This document shows, one piece after another, positions 42,857 through 52,209 of a stretch of DNA of 64,000 nucleotides; the stretch's first letter is position 1; each line of letters begins with the position of its first letter. The notes under the pieces were generated by a model, which made no database searches, had not been told where the DNA came from, and saw only the letters and a list, made by a program, of their open reading frames with translations. The stretch is from Streptomyces sp. NBC_01317. GTDB lineage: Bacteria; Actinomycetota; Actinomycetes; Streptomycetales; Streptomycetaceae. The DNA lies in assembly GCF_035961655.1 (NCBI RefSeq), contig NZ_CP108393.1, forward strand, positions 2,108,001 through 2,172,000. Direction: 5' to 3'. Both the position numbers and the translations under genes were made by a program.

Positions 42857-42869
42857 GCAAGCGGCTTGC
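42857..42869. promoter_or_regulatory. Putative LacI operator upstream of the lacI-type gene
   Basis: GCAAGCGGCTTGC, identical to the site at 38833-38845, lies 25 bases before the regulator's first codon. The two copies share up to three further matching bases on their flanks. Confidence 0.65.
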
Positions 42870-42941
42870 TCCCCAGCGTAAAGAGCCCAACAAGTGCCCT
42901 ACAGGTGCCCAGCACGTGCCGAGGAAGTGCCGAGCAAGCGC

Positions 42942-42971
42942 GATGCCGGCCGGATCGCTCCGGCCGGCATC
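42942..42971 (-). terminator. Terminator of the large GH87 gene
   Basis: A perfect 13-bp stem (GATGCCGGCCGGA at 42942-42954 with 42959-42971) closed by a TCGC tetraloop, 40 bases past the stop. It separates the gene from lacI, which is on the same strand. Confidence 0.85.
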
Positions 42972-43010
42972 ACCTTAGGGGCCCTGGGGGAGGGCCGCCC
43001 CACTGCCCTC

Positions 43011-46000
43011 CTACGGGTTGATGATGATCTTGAAGTTGGGCGTCGTGTTCTTGATGTCCACGGCGTTCCCGTTGAGCGTCAGACGGTTGAAGGTGACCTC
43101 ACCGACCGCCGGTCCCTGGCCCGCCTCCGGCAGCTCGTTCGCCCACAGTCCGAAGCCGGACTTGGCGTCGAAGGCGTCGCCGCTCTTCTTGGCCCCGGTG
43201 ATCGAGATGTCGTTGAGGATGGTGTCCTTGATCGGGAACTGCGGCTGACCGCCTACGTAGTTGGTCTGGAACATGATGCCGCTGTAGGTCGGATCGACGA
43301 TGTCGACGTTGTTGATCCGGATCCCCTGGAACACCTTCGAGGCGGAGAACAGCCAGATGCCGGGGAAGGTCTGGCTGCCCCAGAAGTGGCCGCCGGCTCT
43401 GACGATCGACACGTTCTCGATCGTCGTCGGCTCGGTCCCGAACCCGTTCATCGCGTAGCCGAAGTCCAGCGAGCTGACCGTGATGCCCGAGTAGACGAGC
43501 GTGTCCGCGATGTGGATGTTGCGGAACGTGTTGCGGTAGCCGCCGTATACGGCCAGGCCCGCCGCACGCCACACCAGCGTCGCCGAGAGGTTCTCGTAGA
43601 CGTTGTTGTACATGTCCGCGCCGCCCGCGTCGATCGCCGAGAAGAGGGCGAACGCGTCGTCACCGGTGGCCCGCGCGTCGTTGTTCACGACGTGGTTGTC
43701 GGTGCTGCCGTTGGTCATGTTGACCCCGTCGGCGAACGTGTTGCGGATACGGGAGTTGCTGATCGTGATCCGGTCCGCGTTGGCGCCCCAGTAGAGGCAG
43801 ACGGTGTGTTCGTTCCAGATGTTGTCGATCGTGATGTCGGTGACGTTGGAGAGGTCGAAGACCTTTCCGGGGCCGTCGATGCGCGAGGTGTAGTTGCCGA
43901 AGAACGAGAAGCTCGTGAAGGACGAGCCCTTCGCGGCGGCCTCGACGCGGAAGCCGGCGTCCGTGTTGTCCTGCGTGGCCGGGGCGAAGAACCTGGTGAA
44001 CCAGGGTCCCGCGCCGATCACCTTCACGGGCTTGCCGTAGACCTGGAACTTGCTGGACGTCTGGTAGTCACCGGCCGGCAGGTAGACACCGACGAGCTTG
44101 CCGGTGGTGTCCATCCGGACCCGGTCCAGGGCGTTCTGGACGTCCTGGTGGGTGAATCCGGTCGGCACGGTGTACGTGGCCGGGTCCGGGTTCGCCACCG
44201 CGGTGGCCTGCTCCAGGTTGATGAAGTCGATCGCGTACGTGGTGGTGTTCGCGGCGTCCTTCTGGAGACGGATCTTGCTGCCCGCCGGAACGGTCTTCCC
44301 CAGGAGGATGTTGGCCTCGTCGTAGATGTGACGGGGGCCGCCGGAGCCGGGCGAGTTGCCGGGACCGGTCTCGTTGCCGTACAGCCACGCGTACTTCGAC
44401 GTGAGGTCGATGGCCTTGAGGAACGTGCCGTCGACGTAGACGTTCAGCGTCGAGTTGATGCCACCGCCGCCCGCGGAGTCCGGGATGGAGAAGCGGGTGA
44501 CCAGCGTGTTGGTGCTGGCCCTGGTGGTGAACTCCACATAGTTGCCGGTGTTGTTGAGGGTGACGGCCTTGCGTCCCGAGGCCTCGCCCGCGACGTCGCC
44601 GACGGTCCGGTTGGGACCGACGACCTGCGCGCCACCGCCGGTGACACCGTCCTCCGCCTCGTACATGTCGTACGGCATGTTGGCGCCGCGGCCGACGAAG
44701 AGGGGCTGGGTGCTGGTGTTGTTGGCGCGCTTGACCGGCAGTTCGTTCGTGTCGTCCGCGAGGACGACCCGGACGGTGTACGAGCCGTTCGCGGCGGCCC
44801 AGGTGCCGAGACCCACCGTGGCGGAGGTCGCACCCGGGGCGATCGTGCCGTTGTAGGCGCCGGTCAGGGTCTTGACCGTGCCGCCCGTGGAGTTCAGCAG
44901 CGTCAGCGTGATGCCGTGGCTGCCGGCCGCGGAGGCCACCGTGCCCTGGTTCTTGATCGTCGCCGAGAAGGTGACGGTCTGACCGGCCGACGGCGAGGAC
45001 GGCGAGGTGGTGACCGAGGCGGCGACCAGGTCGGAGCTGTCGACCGGCCGCACCACGAGGTTGGTGGCGCTGGTGAAGGTGTTGTTCGTCTCGTTCGACT
45101 CGACGACCGCGTTGGCCGGGTCCGCGACCGCGCTGAGCTGGTACGTACCGGAGTCACGCGGGCCGATGTTCGCGGTGACGGTGGCCGAGGCCCCCGCCGC
45201 GAGGGCGCCCACCGAGGCGGAGCCGACCTTCGTGCCGCTGAGCCGCAGGTCGACGGTGCTGGCAGGGGCGGCGAGCGCTCCGGCGTTGCGTACCGTCGCC
45301 GACACGGTGATCGCGTCGGACTCGACCGGGGACGCCGGGCTGGCGCTGACGGCCGTGACCTGGAGGTCCGGGTTGGGCGCCGGGTCCCCGAGGATCTGGA
45401 ACTCGGCCACCTGGCCCGCGCCGGAACCGGTGTTGGAGTTGAACTTCAGCTGGACGTCGGCGACGCGCGCGCCGACCGGGATGGTCACCGAGTTGCCGGT
45501 GCCCGGGGTGAAGGTGTAGTCCTTCGCGGCCACCAGGCTGGTGAGGCCCGTGGCGTTCTGCTCGCGGCCGAGCACCTGGATGTTCTGGGTCCGCTGTCCC
45601 CAGCTGCTGTCCGGGTTGAGCTTGACGACGACGGAGTCCGTGTCGGCGTTGGAGCCCAGCTTCACCGTGAGGGTGTTGGGGTAGCTGCCGCCCGCGCCCT
45701 CCCAGTAGGTGCTCGTGCTGTTGTCGTTTGCGTTCTCCGCGACGAAGGTGAAGACCGAGGAGGACGCGGTGATCGGCTTGCCGACGGCCAGGTTCGTGGC
45801 CGTGCCCGGCGTGCCGTTCCTGGTCACCGTGTTGCTGTTCACCGAGACGTTCCCGGCCGCGTCCTTGGCCCGTACGAAGTACGAGACCGTGGCGCCCGCG
45901 GACTGGGTGTCCGTGTAGGTGAGGACGTTGCCCGCGACGCTGCCGCGCAGCGTGTTGTTGGCGTAGACGTCGTAGCCCGTCACACCCGTGTTGTCGCTCG

Positions 46001-47297
46001 ACGCGCCCCACGCCAGCCTGATCTGGCCGGAGGCGGGCTCGGTGAAGGCGAGGTTCGCGGGAGCGGTCGGCGCCTGCGTGTCACCCGAAGCGCCCGCGCG
46101 GGTCACGGTGTTGCTGTTCCCGGAGACGTTCCCGGCCGCGTCCTTCGCCCGTACGTAGTAGGCGACGGTCGCGCTCGCGGGTTGGTTGTCCGTGAAGGTC
46201 GTGACATTGCCCGCCACGCTGCTGCGCAGCTGGTTGTTGGCGTAGATGTCGTAACCCGTGACGCCCGTGTTGTCCGTGGACGGCCGCCAGGACAGCCGGA
46301 TCTGGCCGGAGGCCGGTTCCGTGTACGTCAGCTCGGTGGGCGCGCTCGGGGCCGTGGTGTCACCGGTCTCGGGGCCGTAGACCTCCAGCTCGGAGAGCTG
46401 GCCGCCGGGCTGCTGGGTGTTGGCCGTGATGAGGATCCGTACGTAGCGCTGGGTGGTGGTGTCGAAGGAGATCGTCACCGAGTTCGCGCCGGCGGAGTTG
46501 AACGTGTAGGCCTTGGACGCCGTCAGGTCGGTGAAGGCGCTGTTGTTGGTGCTGCCCTGGACCTTGAGGGTCTGGTCCCTGGCGCCCCAGCCGTCGGGCA
46601 GGCGCAGGACCACCTGGTTGACACCGACGGACGAGCCGAGGTCGGCCTGGATCCACTGCGGGAAGGCGTTGTTGTTGCTCTCCCAGTAGGTGGCCTTGTT
46701 GCCGTCGTTGGCGTTGCCGGGCCCGTAGACCTGGGTGAAGCTGCTCGCCGTGAGGGTCTTGCCGAGGGCGAGGTTCACCGAGGCCGCCGCGGCGGCGTGC
46801 ACCTCCAGCTCGGACAGCTGGGCCTTCTTGCCCGCCGAGTTGCCGGTGAAGTCGGCGCGGACGTAGCGCGCCTTGGTGGCGGGGAAGGCGACGGTGACCT
46901 TGTTGCCCGCACCCTTGCTGAAGGAGTACGTGGCGGACGACTTCAGCGTGGAGAAGCTGGTGCCGTCGGCACTGCCCTGGAGCGAGAGGGTCTGCTTGCG
47001 GCTCTCCCACCCTGCGGGGAGCTTCAGCGTCACCTCGTCGATGCGCTTGCTGGACCCGAGGTCCGACTGCACCCACTGGGCGGACTTGCCGTTGCCCTCC
47101 CAGTAGGTCGACTGGTTGCCGTCCGTGACACTGCGGGCCGTTCCGTTGCCCGTGGTCGCGTTGGCCGCCGCGGTCCGCCCCGCGGCGATGTTGGGGCCGT
47201 CGGCCGCGGAAGCGGCGAGTGACGGCCAGCCCACCATCAGAAGACTGGTGGCAACGGCGGTGGAGAGGAACCGCCATCTCCGGCGTAGCGATCTCAT
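43011..47297 (-). CDS. Large secreted multidomain GH87-type alpha-1,3-glucanase
   Basis: 1,428 aa. Signal peptide (to about residue 32), two discoidin domains (about 36-310), two near-identical fibronectin type III domains (about 315-495), a third discoidin domain (about 500-640), two CARDB domains (about 645-865), a CBM35-like domain (about 870-1005), and a C-terminal beta-helix catalytic domain (about 1010-1428). Asp1190 (ADGVNMTNG) and Asp1213-Asp1214 (GDDAFAL) have the same spacing as in the shorter GH87 protein of this locus and in Agl-FH1. It should bind insoluble alpha-1,3-glucan (fungal wall, bacterial mutan) and cut it outside the cell. It stands alone with its own terminator. Confidence 0.88.
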   Translation of the reverse strand: MRSLRRRWRFLSTAVATSLLMVGWPSLAASAADGPNIAAGRTAAANATTGNGTARSVTDGNQSTYWEGNGKSAQWVQSDLGSSKRIDEVTLKLPAGWESRKQTLSLQGSADGTSFSTLKSSATYSFSKGAGNKVTVAFPATKARYVRADFTGNSAGKKAQLSELEVHAAAAASVNLALGKTLTASSFTQVYGPGNANDGNKATYWESNNNAFPQWIQADLGSSVGVNQVVLRLPDGWGARDQTLKVQGSTNNSAFTDLTASKAYTFNSAGANSVTISFDTTTQRYVRILITANTQQPGGQLSELEVYGPETGDTTAPSAPTELTYTEPASGQIRLSWRPSTDNTGVTGYDIYANNQLRSSVAGNVTTFTDNQPASATVAYYVRAKDAAGNVSGNSNTVTRAGASGDTQAPTAPANLAFTEPASGQIRLAWGASSDNTGVTGYDVYANNTLRGSVAGNVLTYTDTQSAGATVSYFVRAKDAAGNVSVNSNTVTRNGTPGTATNLAVGKPITASSSVFTFVAENANDNSTSTYWEGAGGSYPNTLTVKLGSNADTDSVVVKLNPDSSWGQRTQNIQVLGREQNATGLTSLVAAKDYTFTPGTGNSVTIPVGARVADVQLKFNSNTGSGAGQVAEFQILGDPAPNPDLQVTAVSASPASPVESDAITVSATVRNAGALAAPASTVDLRLSGTKVGSASVGALAAGASATVTANIGPRDSGTYQLSAVADPANAVVESNETNNTFTSATNLVVRPVDSSDLVAASVTTSPSSPSAGQTVTFSATIKNQGTVASAAGSHGITLTLLNSTGGTVKTLTGAYNGTIAPGATSATVGLGTWAAANGSYTVRVVLADDTNELPVKRANNTSTQPLFVGRGANMPYDMYEAEDGVTGGGAQVVGPNRTVGDVAGEASGRKAVTLNNTGNYVEFTTRASTNTLVTRFSIPDSAGGGGINSTLNVYVDGTFLKAIDLTSKYAWLYGNETGPGNSPGSGGPRHIYDEANILLGKTVPAGSKIRLQKDAANTTTYAIDFINLEQATAVANPDPATYTVPTGFTHQDVQNALDRVRMDTTGKLVGVYLPAGDYQTSSKFQVYGKPVKVIGAGPWFTRFFAPATQDNTDAGFRVEAAAKGSSFTSFSFFGNYTSRIDGPGKVFDLSNVTDITIDNIWNEHTVCLYWGANADRITISNSRIRNTFADGVNMTNGSTDNHVVNNDARATGDDAFALFSAIDAGGADMYNNVYENLSATLVWRAAGLAVYGGYRNTFRNIHIADTLVYSGITVSSLDFGYAMNGFGTEPTTIENVSIVRAGGHFWGSQTFPGIWLFSASKVFQGIRINNVDIVDPTYSGIMFQTNYVGGQPQFPIKDTILNDISITGAKKSGDAFDAKSGFGLWANELPEAGQGPAVGEVTFNRLTLNGNAVDIKNTTPNFKIIINP

Positions 47298-47617
47298 GGA
47301 TCCCCGATCTTCGGCCTCGGCGCGGGGGCGGCGAGGGCGCGGCTCTGGCTGCCTGCCTCATCGGCAAGCGTTTCTGCACTGATCAGCGGAGTCTTTTGCG
47401 TTTTGCGGTCAGAGAGTTGCAGAGAAATGCGAGTCCGTCCACATCTCCGGCAGAACCAAATCCCTCGGCCCGCCTCCCGAGTTGGTGCCCGGGGCAGGCC
47501 AACACCCGGGATCCGGCCCCCGAACAGGGAAACGTAAGTGATCTGCAAACCTTGCAAGTTTTTTGCGTGAATGTGGAAATTTCGGAAAGGCCGCCTGGCC
47601 CTCTACCGTTCGTACAC
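47298..47617. other. Divergent regulatory gap between GH87 and a sensor kinase gene
   Basis: 320 bases without a gene. They hold two sequences resembling the LacI-type palindrome, GCAAGCGTTTCTGC (47364-47377) and TTGCAAGTTTTTTGC (47552-47566), the latter in an A/T-rich patch. A TACCGT hexamer (47604-47609) eight bases before the kinase ATG could be the -10 of a leaderless transcript, because no ribosome site precedes that ATG. Confidence 0.45.
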
Positions 47618-49285
47618 ATGAGCGCCGGACCGATCACCCTGGGGTTGGCGCCGTCGGAGCGACGACGGCGGTTCGGCCGGCCACGCCGGGTCTTCTCCCA
47701 GGTACTGCTGATGCAACTCGCCATCGCCGCCGGGGTGACCGTGCTCGCCACCGGTCTCTTCGTGGCCCCCCTCAGCGCGCAGTTGGACGACCAGGCGATG
47801 CGCCGGGCCCTCGCGATCGCCGAGACCACCGCCTCCGCCCGGGTCGCCGACGCGCTCCTGGGCTCGCGCCCGTCGAGCGGCGGTCCCGTGCAGGCCGAGG
47901 CGGAACGGATACGGAAGGCCACCGGCGCCGAGTACGTCGTGATCATGGACAGGCGCGGGGTCCGCTGGTCGCACACCGACACCCGCCAGATCGGCCGGGT
48001 CGTCTCCACCGACCCGGGCAAGGCGCTCGCCGGCGAGCACGTCATGGAGATCGACAGCGGCACCCTGGGCCGCTCGGCGCGGGGCAAGGTCCCGCTGCGC
48101 GACGACGCCGGGGACATCGTCGGAGCCGTATCGGTCGGCATCGCGTACGACAGCGTCCGCGACCGGCTCCTCGCCGCGATACCGGGGCTGCTCGCCTACG
48201 CGGGCGGAGCCCTGGCGGCCGGCGCGCTGGCCGCGTACCTGATCGCCAGGCGTCTCCAGCGCCAGACCCATGACCTGGCCTTCTCCGACATCGCGGCCCT
48301 GCTCGCCGAACGCGAGGCCATGCTGCACGGCCTGCGCGAAGGGGTGGTCGCACTGGACCCCACCGGCCGGATCCGGCTGATGAACGACGAGGCGCAGCGG
48401 CTCCTGGGCGTCGGCCCCGAGGCGACGGGCCGGCCGCTGGAGGAGGCGCTGGGCGAGGGACGCACCACCGACGTCCTGTCGGGGCGGGTGCGGGGCGAGG
48501 ATCTGCTGACCGTACGGGGCAGCCGCGTCCTGGTCGCCAACCGGATGCCGACGGACGACGGCGGCGCCGTCGCCACCCTGCGTGACCGTACGGAGGTGGA
48601 GCAGCTGAGCCGGGAACTGGACGCGACCCGGGGGCTGATCGACGCCCTGCGCGCCCAGGACCACGAGCACGCCAACCGGATGCACACCCTGCTCGGGCTG
48701 CTGGAGCTGGAGATGCACGACGAGGCGGCCGAGTTCGTGACCGAGGTGGTCGGGGTGCACCGGGTGACCGCCGAGCAGGTCACCGAGCGTGTCCACGATC
48801 CGCTGGCGGCCGCCCTGCTGGTCGGCAAGGCGACGGTCGCCGCGGAGCGCGGTGTCTCGCTGCGGCTGTCCCCGGAGACCTTCCTGCCGGACCGGCTGGT
48901 GGACCCGCAGGGCCTCGTCACGGTCCTCGGCAATCTGGCCGACAACGCGCTGGACGCCGCGGCGGGCTCCGGGGAGGCGCGCATCGAGGTGGAGTTGCGC
49001 GCCGAAGGCCGTACGGTCGTGCTGTGTGTCTCCGACAGCGGCCCGGGGGTCCCGGGCCATCAGCGCGAACTGGTCTTCTCCGAAGGCTGGTCGACGAAGG
49101 CGCTGCCGTCCCACGGCAGGCGCGGCCTGGGTCTGGCGCTGGTGCGCAGACTCGCGGAACGGCAGGGTGGCGGCGTACGGGTGGGTGAGTCGGCGGACGG
49201 CGGCGCGGAGTTCACCGTCGTCCTCCCGGAGGCACTGACGCCGGACGAGCGGGCGACAGAGCGTGGGACAGCGGGGGAAGAGTGA
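47618..49285 (+). CDS. Sensor histidine kinase, CitA/DcuS family
   Basis: 555 aa. Two membrane helices (near 30-55 and 195-220) flank an extracytoplasmic PAS-like sensor (AEYVVIMDRRGVRWSHTD). A cytosolic PAS domain, a DHp helix with the phosphorylated His in AQDHEHANRMH, and an ATPase domain (GNLADNALDAA, SDSGPGV, GLGLALVR) follow. The family senses carboxylates such as citrate or C4-acids. The chosen ATG has no ribosome site; longer frames toward 47219 run through GH87 promoter sequence. Its stop overlaps the response-regulator start. A carboxylate-type symporter lies next to the pair. Confidence 0.92.
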   Translation: MSAGPITLGLAPSERRRRFGRPRRVFSQVLLMQLAIAAGVTVLATGLFVAPLSAQLDDQAMRRALAIAETTASARVADALLGSRPSSGGPVQAEAERIRKATGAEYVVIMDRRGVRWSHTDTRQIGRVVSTDPGKALAGEHVMEIDSGTLGRSARGKVPLRDDAGDIVGAVSVGIAYDSVRDRLLAAIPGLLAYAGGALAAGALAAYLIARRLQRQTHDLAFSDIAALLAEREAMLHGLREGVVALDPTGRIRLMNDEAQRLLGVGPEATGRPLEEALGEGRTTDVLSGRVRGEDLLTVRGSRVLVANRMPTDDGGAVATLRDRTEVEQLSRELDATRGLIDALRAQDHEHANRMHTLLGLLELEMHDEAAEFVTEVVGVHRVTAEQVTERVHDPLAAALLVGKATVAAERGVSLRLSPETFLPDRLVDPQGLVTVLGNLADNALDAAAGSGEARIEVELRAEGRTVVLCVSDSGPGVPGHQRELVFSEGWSTKALPSHGRRGLGLALVRRLAERQGGGVRVGESADGGAEFTVVLPEALTPDERATERGTAGEE

Positions 49286-49956
49286 TCGACGTACTGGTCG
49301 TGGACGACGACATCCGGATCGTGGAGATCAACACCGCGTACGTGGCGAAGGTGGCGGGCTTCCGGGTCGTGGCCCGGGCCCACTCCGCCGCCGAGGCGCT
49401 CGCGCGGCTCTCCGAGCGCCCCGTCGACCTCGTCCTGCTCGACCACGGCCTGCCCGACGAGAACGGGCTGACGGTCGTACGGGAGCTGCGGCGGCTGGGC
49501 CGCGAGACCGACGTGATCATGGTGACGGCGGCCCGCGACATGGCCACCGTCCAGGCGGCGATGCGGCACGGCGCGGTCCAGTACCTGGTCAAACCGTTCA
49601 CCTTCGCGGGCCTGCGGGCCAAGCTGGAGGCGTACGCGGCGCTGCGGCGCGCGCTGGAGAGCGGCGGGGAGGCCGAACAGTCCGAGGTGGACCGGATGTT
49701 CGGGGCCCTGTCCGCCTCCGCGGTCCCCACCCTCCCCAAGGGCCACTCCCCCACCACCGCGGAGGTCGTCCGCCAGGTGCTCCTCGGCGCCGGGGGCCCT
49801 CTCTCCGCCCAGGAGATCGCGGCGCGGGCGGGCATGAGCCGGCAGACCGCGCAGCGCTACCTCAAGCTGCTGGAACGGGCGGGGCGGGTACGGCTGACGC
49901 TGCGGTACGGCGAGACGGGCCGCCCGGAACACCGGTACGCGTGGCCGCACGGCTGA
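49282..49956 (+). CDS. Response regulator, CitB/DcuR family
   Basis: 224 aa. A receiver domain (phosphorylated Asp in VLLDHGLPDENG, Lys in LVKPF) and a C-terminal helix-turn-helix (AQEIAARAGMSRQTAQRYLKLLE). The GTG overlaps the kinase stop by four bases (GTGA), so the two form a translationally coupled two-component system. The convergent symporter and DUF485 genes 50 bases away are the natural candidates for control. Confidence 0.93.
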   Translation: MIDVLVVDDDIRIVEINTAYVAKVAGFRVVARAHSAAEALARLSERPVDLVLLDHGLPDENGLTVVRELRRLGRETDVIMVTAARDMATVQAAMRHGAVQYLVKPFTFAGLRAKLEAYAALRRALESGGEAEQSEVDRMFGALSASAVPTLPKGHSPTTAEVVRQVLLGAGGPLSAQEIAARAGMSRQTAQRYLKLLERAGRVRLTLRYGETGRPEHRYAWPHG

Positions 49957-50007
49957 GACCGGCCGGGCAGCTTCGCGTCCGAGGCGCACGCCCCGTACAC
50001 CCACCGC

Positions 50008-51618
50008 TCACACCGCCCCCGCCCCCGTCAGCGACCGCACCTCCGTCTCGGCGTGTTTCGCCGCGTCCGGCGGTTCCGACGAGGTGACCGTACCGATCCA
50101 GCCGGCCAGGAAGCCCAGCGGGATCGAGACCACACCCGGGTTCTGGAGCGGGAAGACGTGGAAGTCGACCCCGGGGAGGATCGCCTCGGGGCTGCCCGAG
50201 ACGACCGGCGAGAGCACCACGAGCAGAACGGCCGGAATCAGTCCCCCGTACACCGACCAGACCGCACCCCGGGTGGTGAAGTTCCGCCAGAACAGCGAGT
50301 AGAGCAGGACGGGGAGATTCGCCGAGGCGGCGACCGCGAAAGCCAGCCCCACCAGGAACGCGACGTTCAGGTTCTGCGCCAGCAGGCTCAGCCCGATCGC
50401 CACCGCCCCGATGCCCGCCGCCGCCACCCGCGCCACCGCGACCTCGCTCCGCTGCTTGGCTTGATTGACTTCTTCGGCCTGTTTACGCCGCAGCGACGCG
50501 TACAGGTCGTGCGCGACGGACGCCGACGAGGCGAGCGTGATGCCCGCGACGACGGCGAGGATCGTGGCGAAGGCGACCGCCGCGACCACCGCGAACAGCA
50601 CCGTTCCGCCGGTCGATCCCGCCCCGCCGCCCAGGTCCAGGGCGAGCAGCGGTACGGCGGTGTTCCCCGCCGCGTTCGAGGCCCGTACGGCGTCCGAGCC
50701 GACCAGCGCCGCCGCGCCGAAGCCCAGCACGATCGTCATCAGGTAGAAGCCGCCGATGAGCCCGATGGACCACACGACCGAGCGGCGGGCCGCGCGGGCG
50801 GTGGGCACGGTGTAGAAGCGGGACAGGATGTGCGGCAGCCCCGCCGTGCCGAGGACCAGGGCGAGTCCGAGGCTGATGAAGTCGAAGCGCGCGATCCAGT
50901 CCCCGCCGTACTTGAGCCCCGGCGACAGGAATTCCCTGCCGTGGCCGCTGTGCGCGACGGCGCTGTTCAGCAGCGCGTTGACGTTTCCGTGGAAGCGGAC
51001 GAGCACCAGCACGGTCAGCGCGATCGCGCCCGCCATCAGCAGCACGGCCTTGACGATCTGGATCCAGGTCGTCGCCCGCATCCCGCCCAGCGACACGTAC
51101 ACGACCATCAGCGCGCCCACCCCGATCACGGTCCAGGCGCGCGCCGCCCCGCTCGTCCCGCCCAGCAGCAGCGCCACCAGACTGCCCGCGCCGACCATCT
51201 GCGCCACCAGGTAGAGCACGGAGACGGTGACCGAGGACGTACCGGCGGCGATCCGCACCGGGCGCTCGCCCATCCGCGCGGCGATCACGTCGGCGAGGGT
51301 GAACCGCCCGCAGTTGCGGACGAGTTCGGCGACGAGGAAGAGCACCACCAGCCAGGCGACGAGGAATCCGACGGAGTAGAGCAGGCCGTCGTACCCGAAG
51401 AGGGCGATCACCCCCGAGATCCCGAGGAAGGAGGCGGCGGACATGTAGTCGCCCGCGATGGCGAACCCGTTCTCCATGGGCGAGAACAGCCGGCCGCCCG
51501 CGTAGAACTCCTCCGCCGAACCACGGCGGTCGCGGCTCACCCACGTGGTGATGCCCAGGGTGACCGCGACAAACGCGCTGAACAGCACCAGCGCCAGGGT
51601 CTGGTGGTCGCCGCTCAC
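50008..51618 (-). CDS. Sodium/solute symporter family protein (ActP-like)
   Basis: 536 aa with 13 or so membrane helices. SSS-family signatures are visible: AEEFYAGGRLFSPMENGFAI near the start and SVVWSIGLIGGFYLMTI in the middle. It most resembles cation/acetate symporters, which take up short-chain carboxylates with sodium. GTG 51618 overlaps the stop of the DUF485 gene (GTGA), the usual arrangement for ActP with its small membrane partner. A CitA/CitB-type two-component system converges on it. The exact substrate is open. Confidence 0.9.
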   Translation of the reverse strand: MSGDHQTLALVLFSAFVAVTLGITTWVSRDRRGSAEEFYAGGRLFSPMENGFAIAGDYMSAASFLGISGVIALFGYDGLLYSVGFLVAWLVVLFLVAELVRNCGRFTLADVIAARMGERPVRIAAGTSSVTVSVLYLVAQMVGAGSLVALLLGGTSGAARAWTVIGVGALMVVYVSLGGMRATTWIQIVKAVLLMAGAIALTVLVLVRFHGNVNALLNSAVAHSGHGREFLSPGLKYGGDWIARFDFISLGLALVLGTAGLPHILSRFYTVPTARAARRSVVWSIGLIGGFYLMTIVLGFGAAALVGSDAVRASNAAGNTAVPLLALDLGGGAGSTGGTVLFAVVAAVAFATILAVVAGITLASSASVAHDLYASLRRKQAEEVNQAKQRSEVAVARVAAAGIGAVAIGLSLLAQNLNVAFLVGLAFAVAASANLPVLLYSLFWRNFTTRGAVWSVYGGLIPAVLLVVLSPVVSGSPEAILPGVDFHVFPLQNPGVVSIPLGFLAGWIGTVTSSEPPDAAKHAETEVRSLTGAGAV

Positions 51619-52112
51619 CGTTCCGTCCCCCGCGTCATCTCCTGGGTCTCCCACCGCAGTTCGAGAGCCGCCCGGTCCCGGTGCAGCCGGGCGTGACGCG
51701 CGTACGCCCAGGTCAGCAGGAAGGTGGAGAGGAACTGGCCGAGCCCCGCCACCATCGCCACGTTCACCGCGCCCGCCACCGGCCTGGCCATGAACTCCGG
51801 CGCCGCGGTCGCCGCCACGACGTACGCGAAGTACCAGACGAAGAAGGCGACCGAGGCGGGGACGACAAACCTGCGGTAGCGGCGGCGCACCTCCTGGAAG
51901 GCGGGGCCGCGCTGCACCTCCCCGTAGATGTCGGCGGCGCTGTGGCCGTGCCCGGGAGCCGGCGGTCCGTCCGGTACGGCGGGGGCGGCCGGGCCGGCGG
52001 GGTCCGCGGGGAGGCCCGTACCGTCCAGGTCACCCCAGCCGTCGGCCAGTGCGTCGTACCACGGGTCGTCGAGCCGCACCGCTGCGGCGTCACGCCCTTC
52101 CTGCTTCTCCAC
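51615..52112 (-). CDS. DUF485 small membrane protein (symporter partner)
   Basis: 165 aa. A disordered Pro/Gly-rich N-terminus (about 1-65), then a DUF485 domain with two helices (PASVAFFVWYFAYVVAA and MVAGLGQFLSTFLLTWAY). DUF485 proteins are regularly encoded just before acetate-type symporters and are thought to assist them; how is not known. GTG start with AAGGAG upstream. Its stop overlaps the symporter start. Confidence 0.88.
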   Translation of the reverse strand: MEKQEGRDAAAVRLDDPWYDALADGWGDLDGTGLPADPAGPAAPAVPDGPPAPGHGHSAADIYGEVQRGPAFQEVRRRYRRFVVPASVAFFVWYFAYVVAATAAPEFMARPVAGAVNVAMVAGLGQFLSTFLLTWAYARHARLHRDRAALELRWETQEMTRGTER

Positions 52113-52209
52113 CGGTCAACTCTCCTTGTCAGCGAACCGTTTCGGCCGCGCCCCAAGGATGGACAGAGTGGGGGGATCCCGGACTCTTCACTCCCCCGAC
52201 TTCACTCCA

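Noticed and set aside
42894..47222. Plus-strand open frame (1,442 codons) opposite the large GH87 gene
   Set aside because: Val/Asp/Gly-repeat composition is a shadow of codon bias; the minus strand encodes clear domains and a signal peptide.
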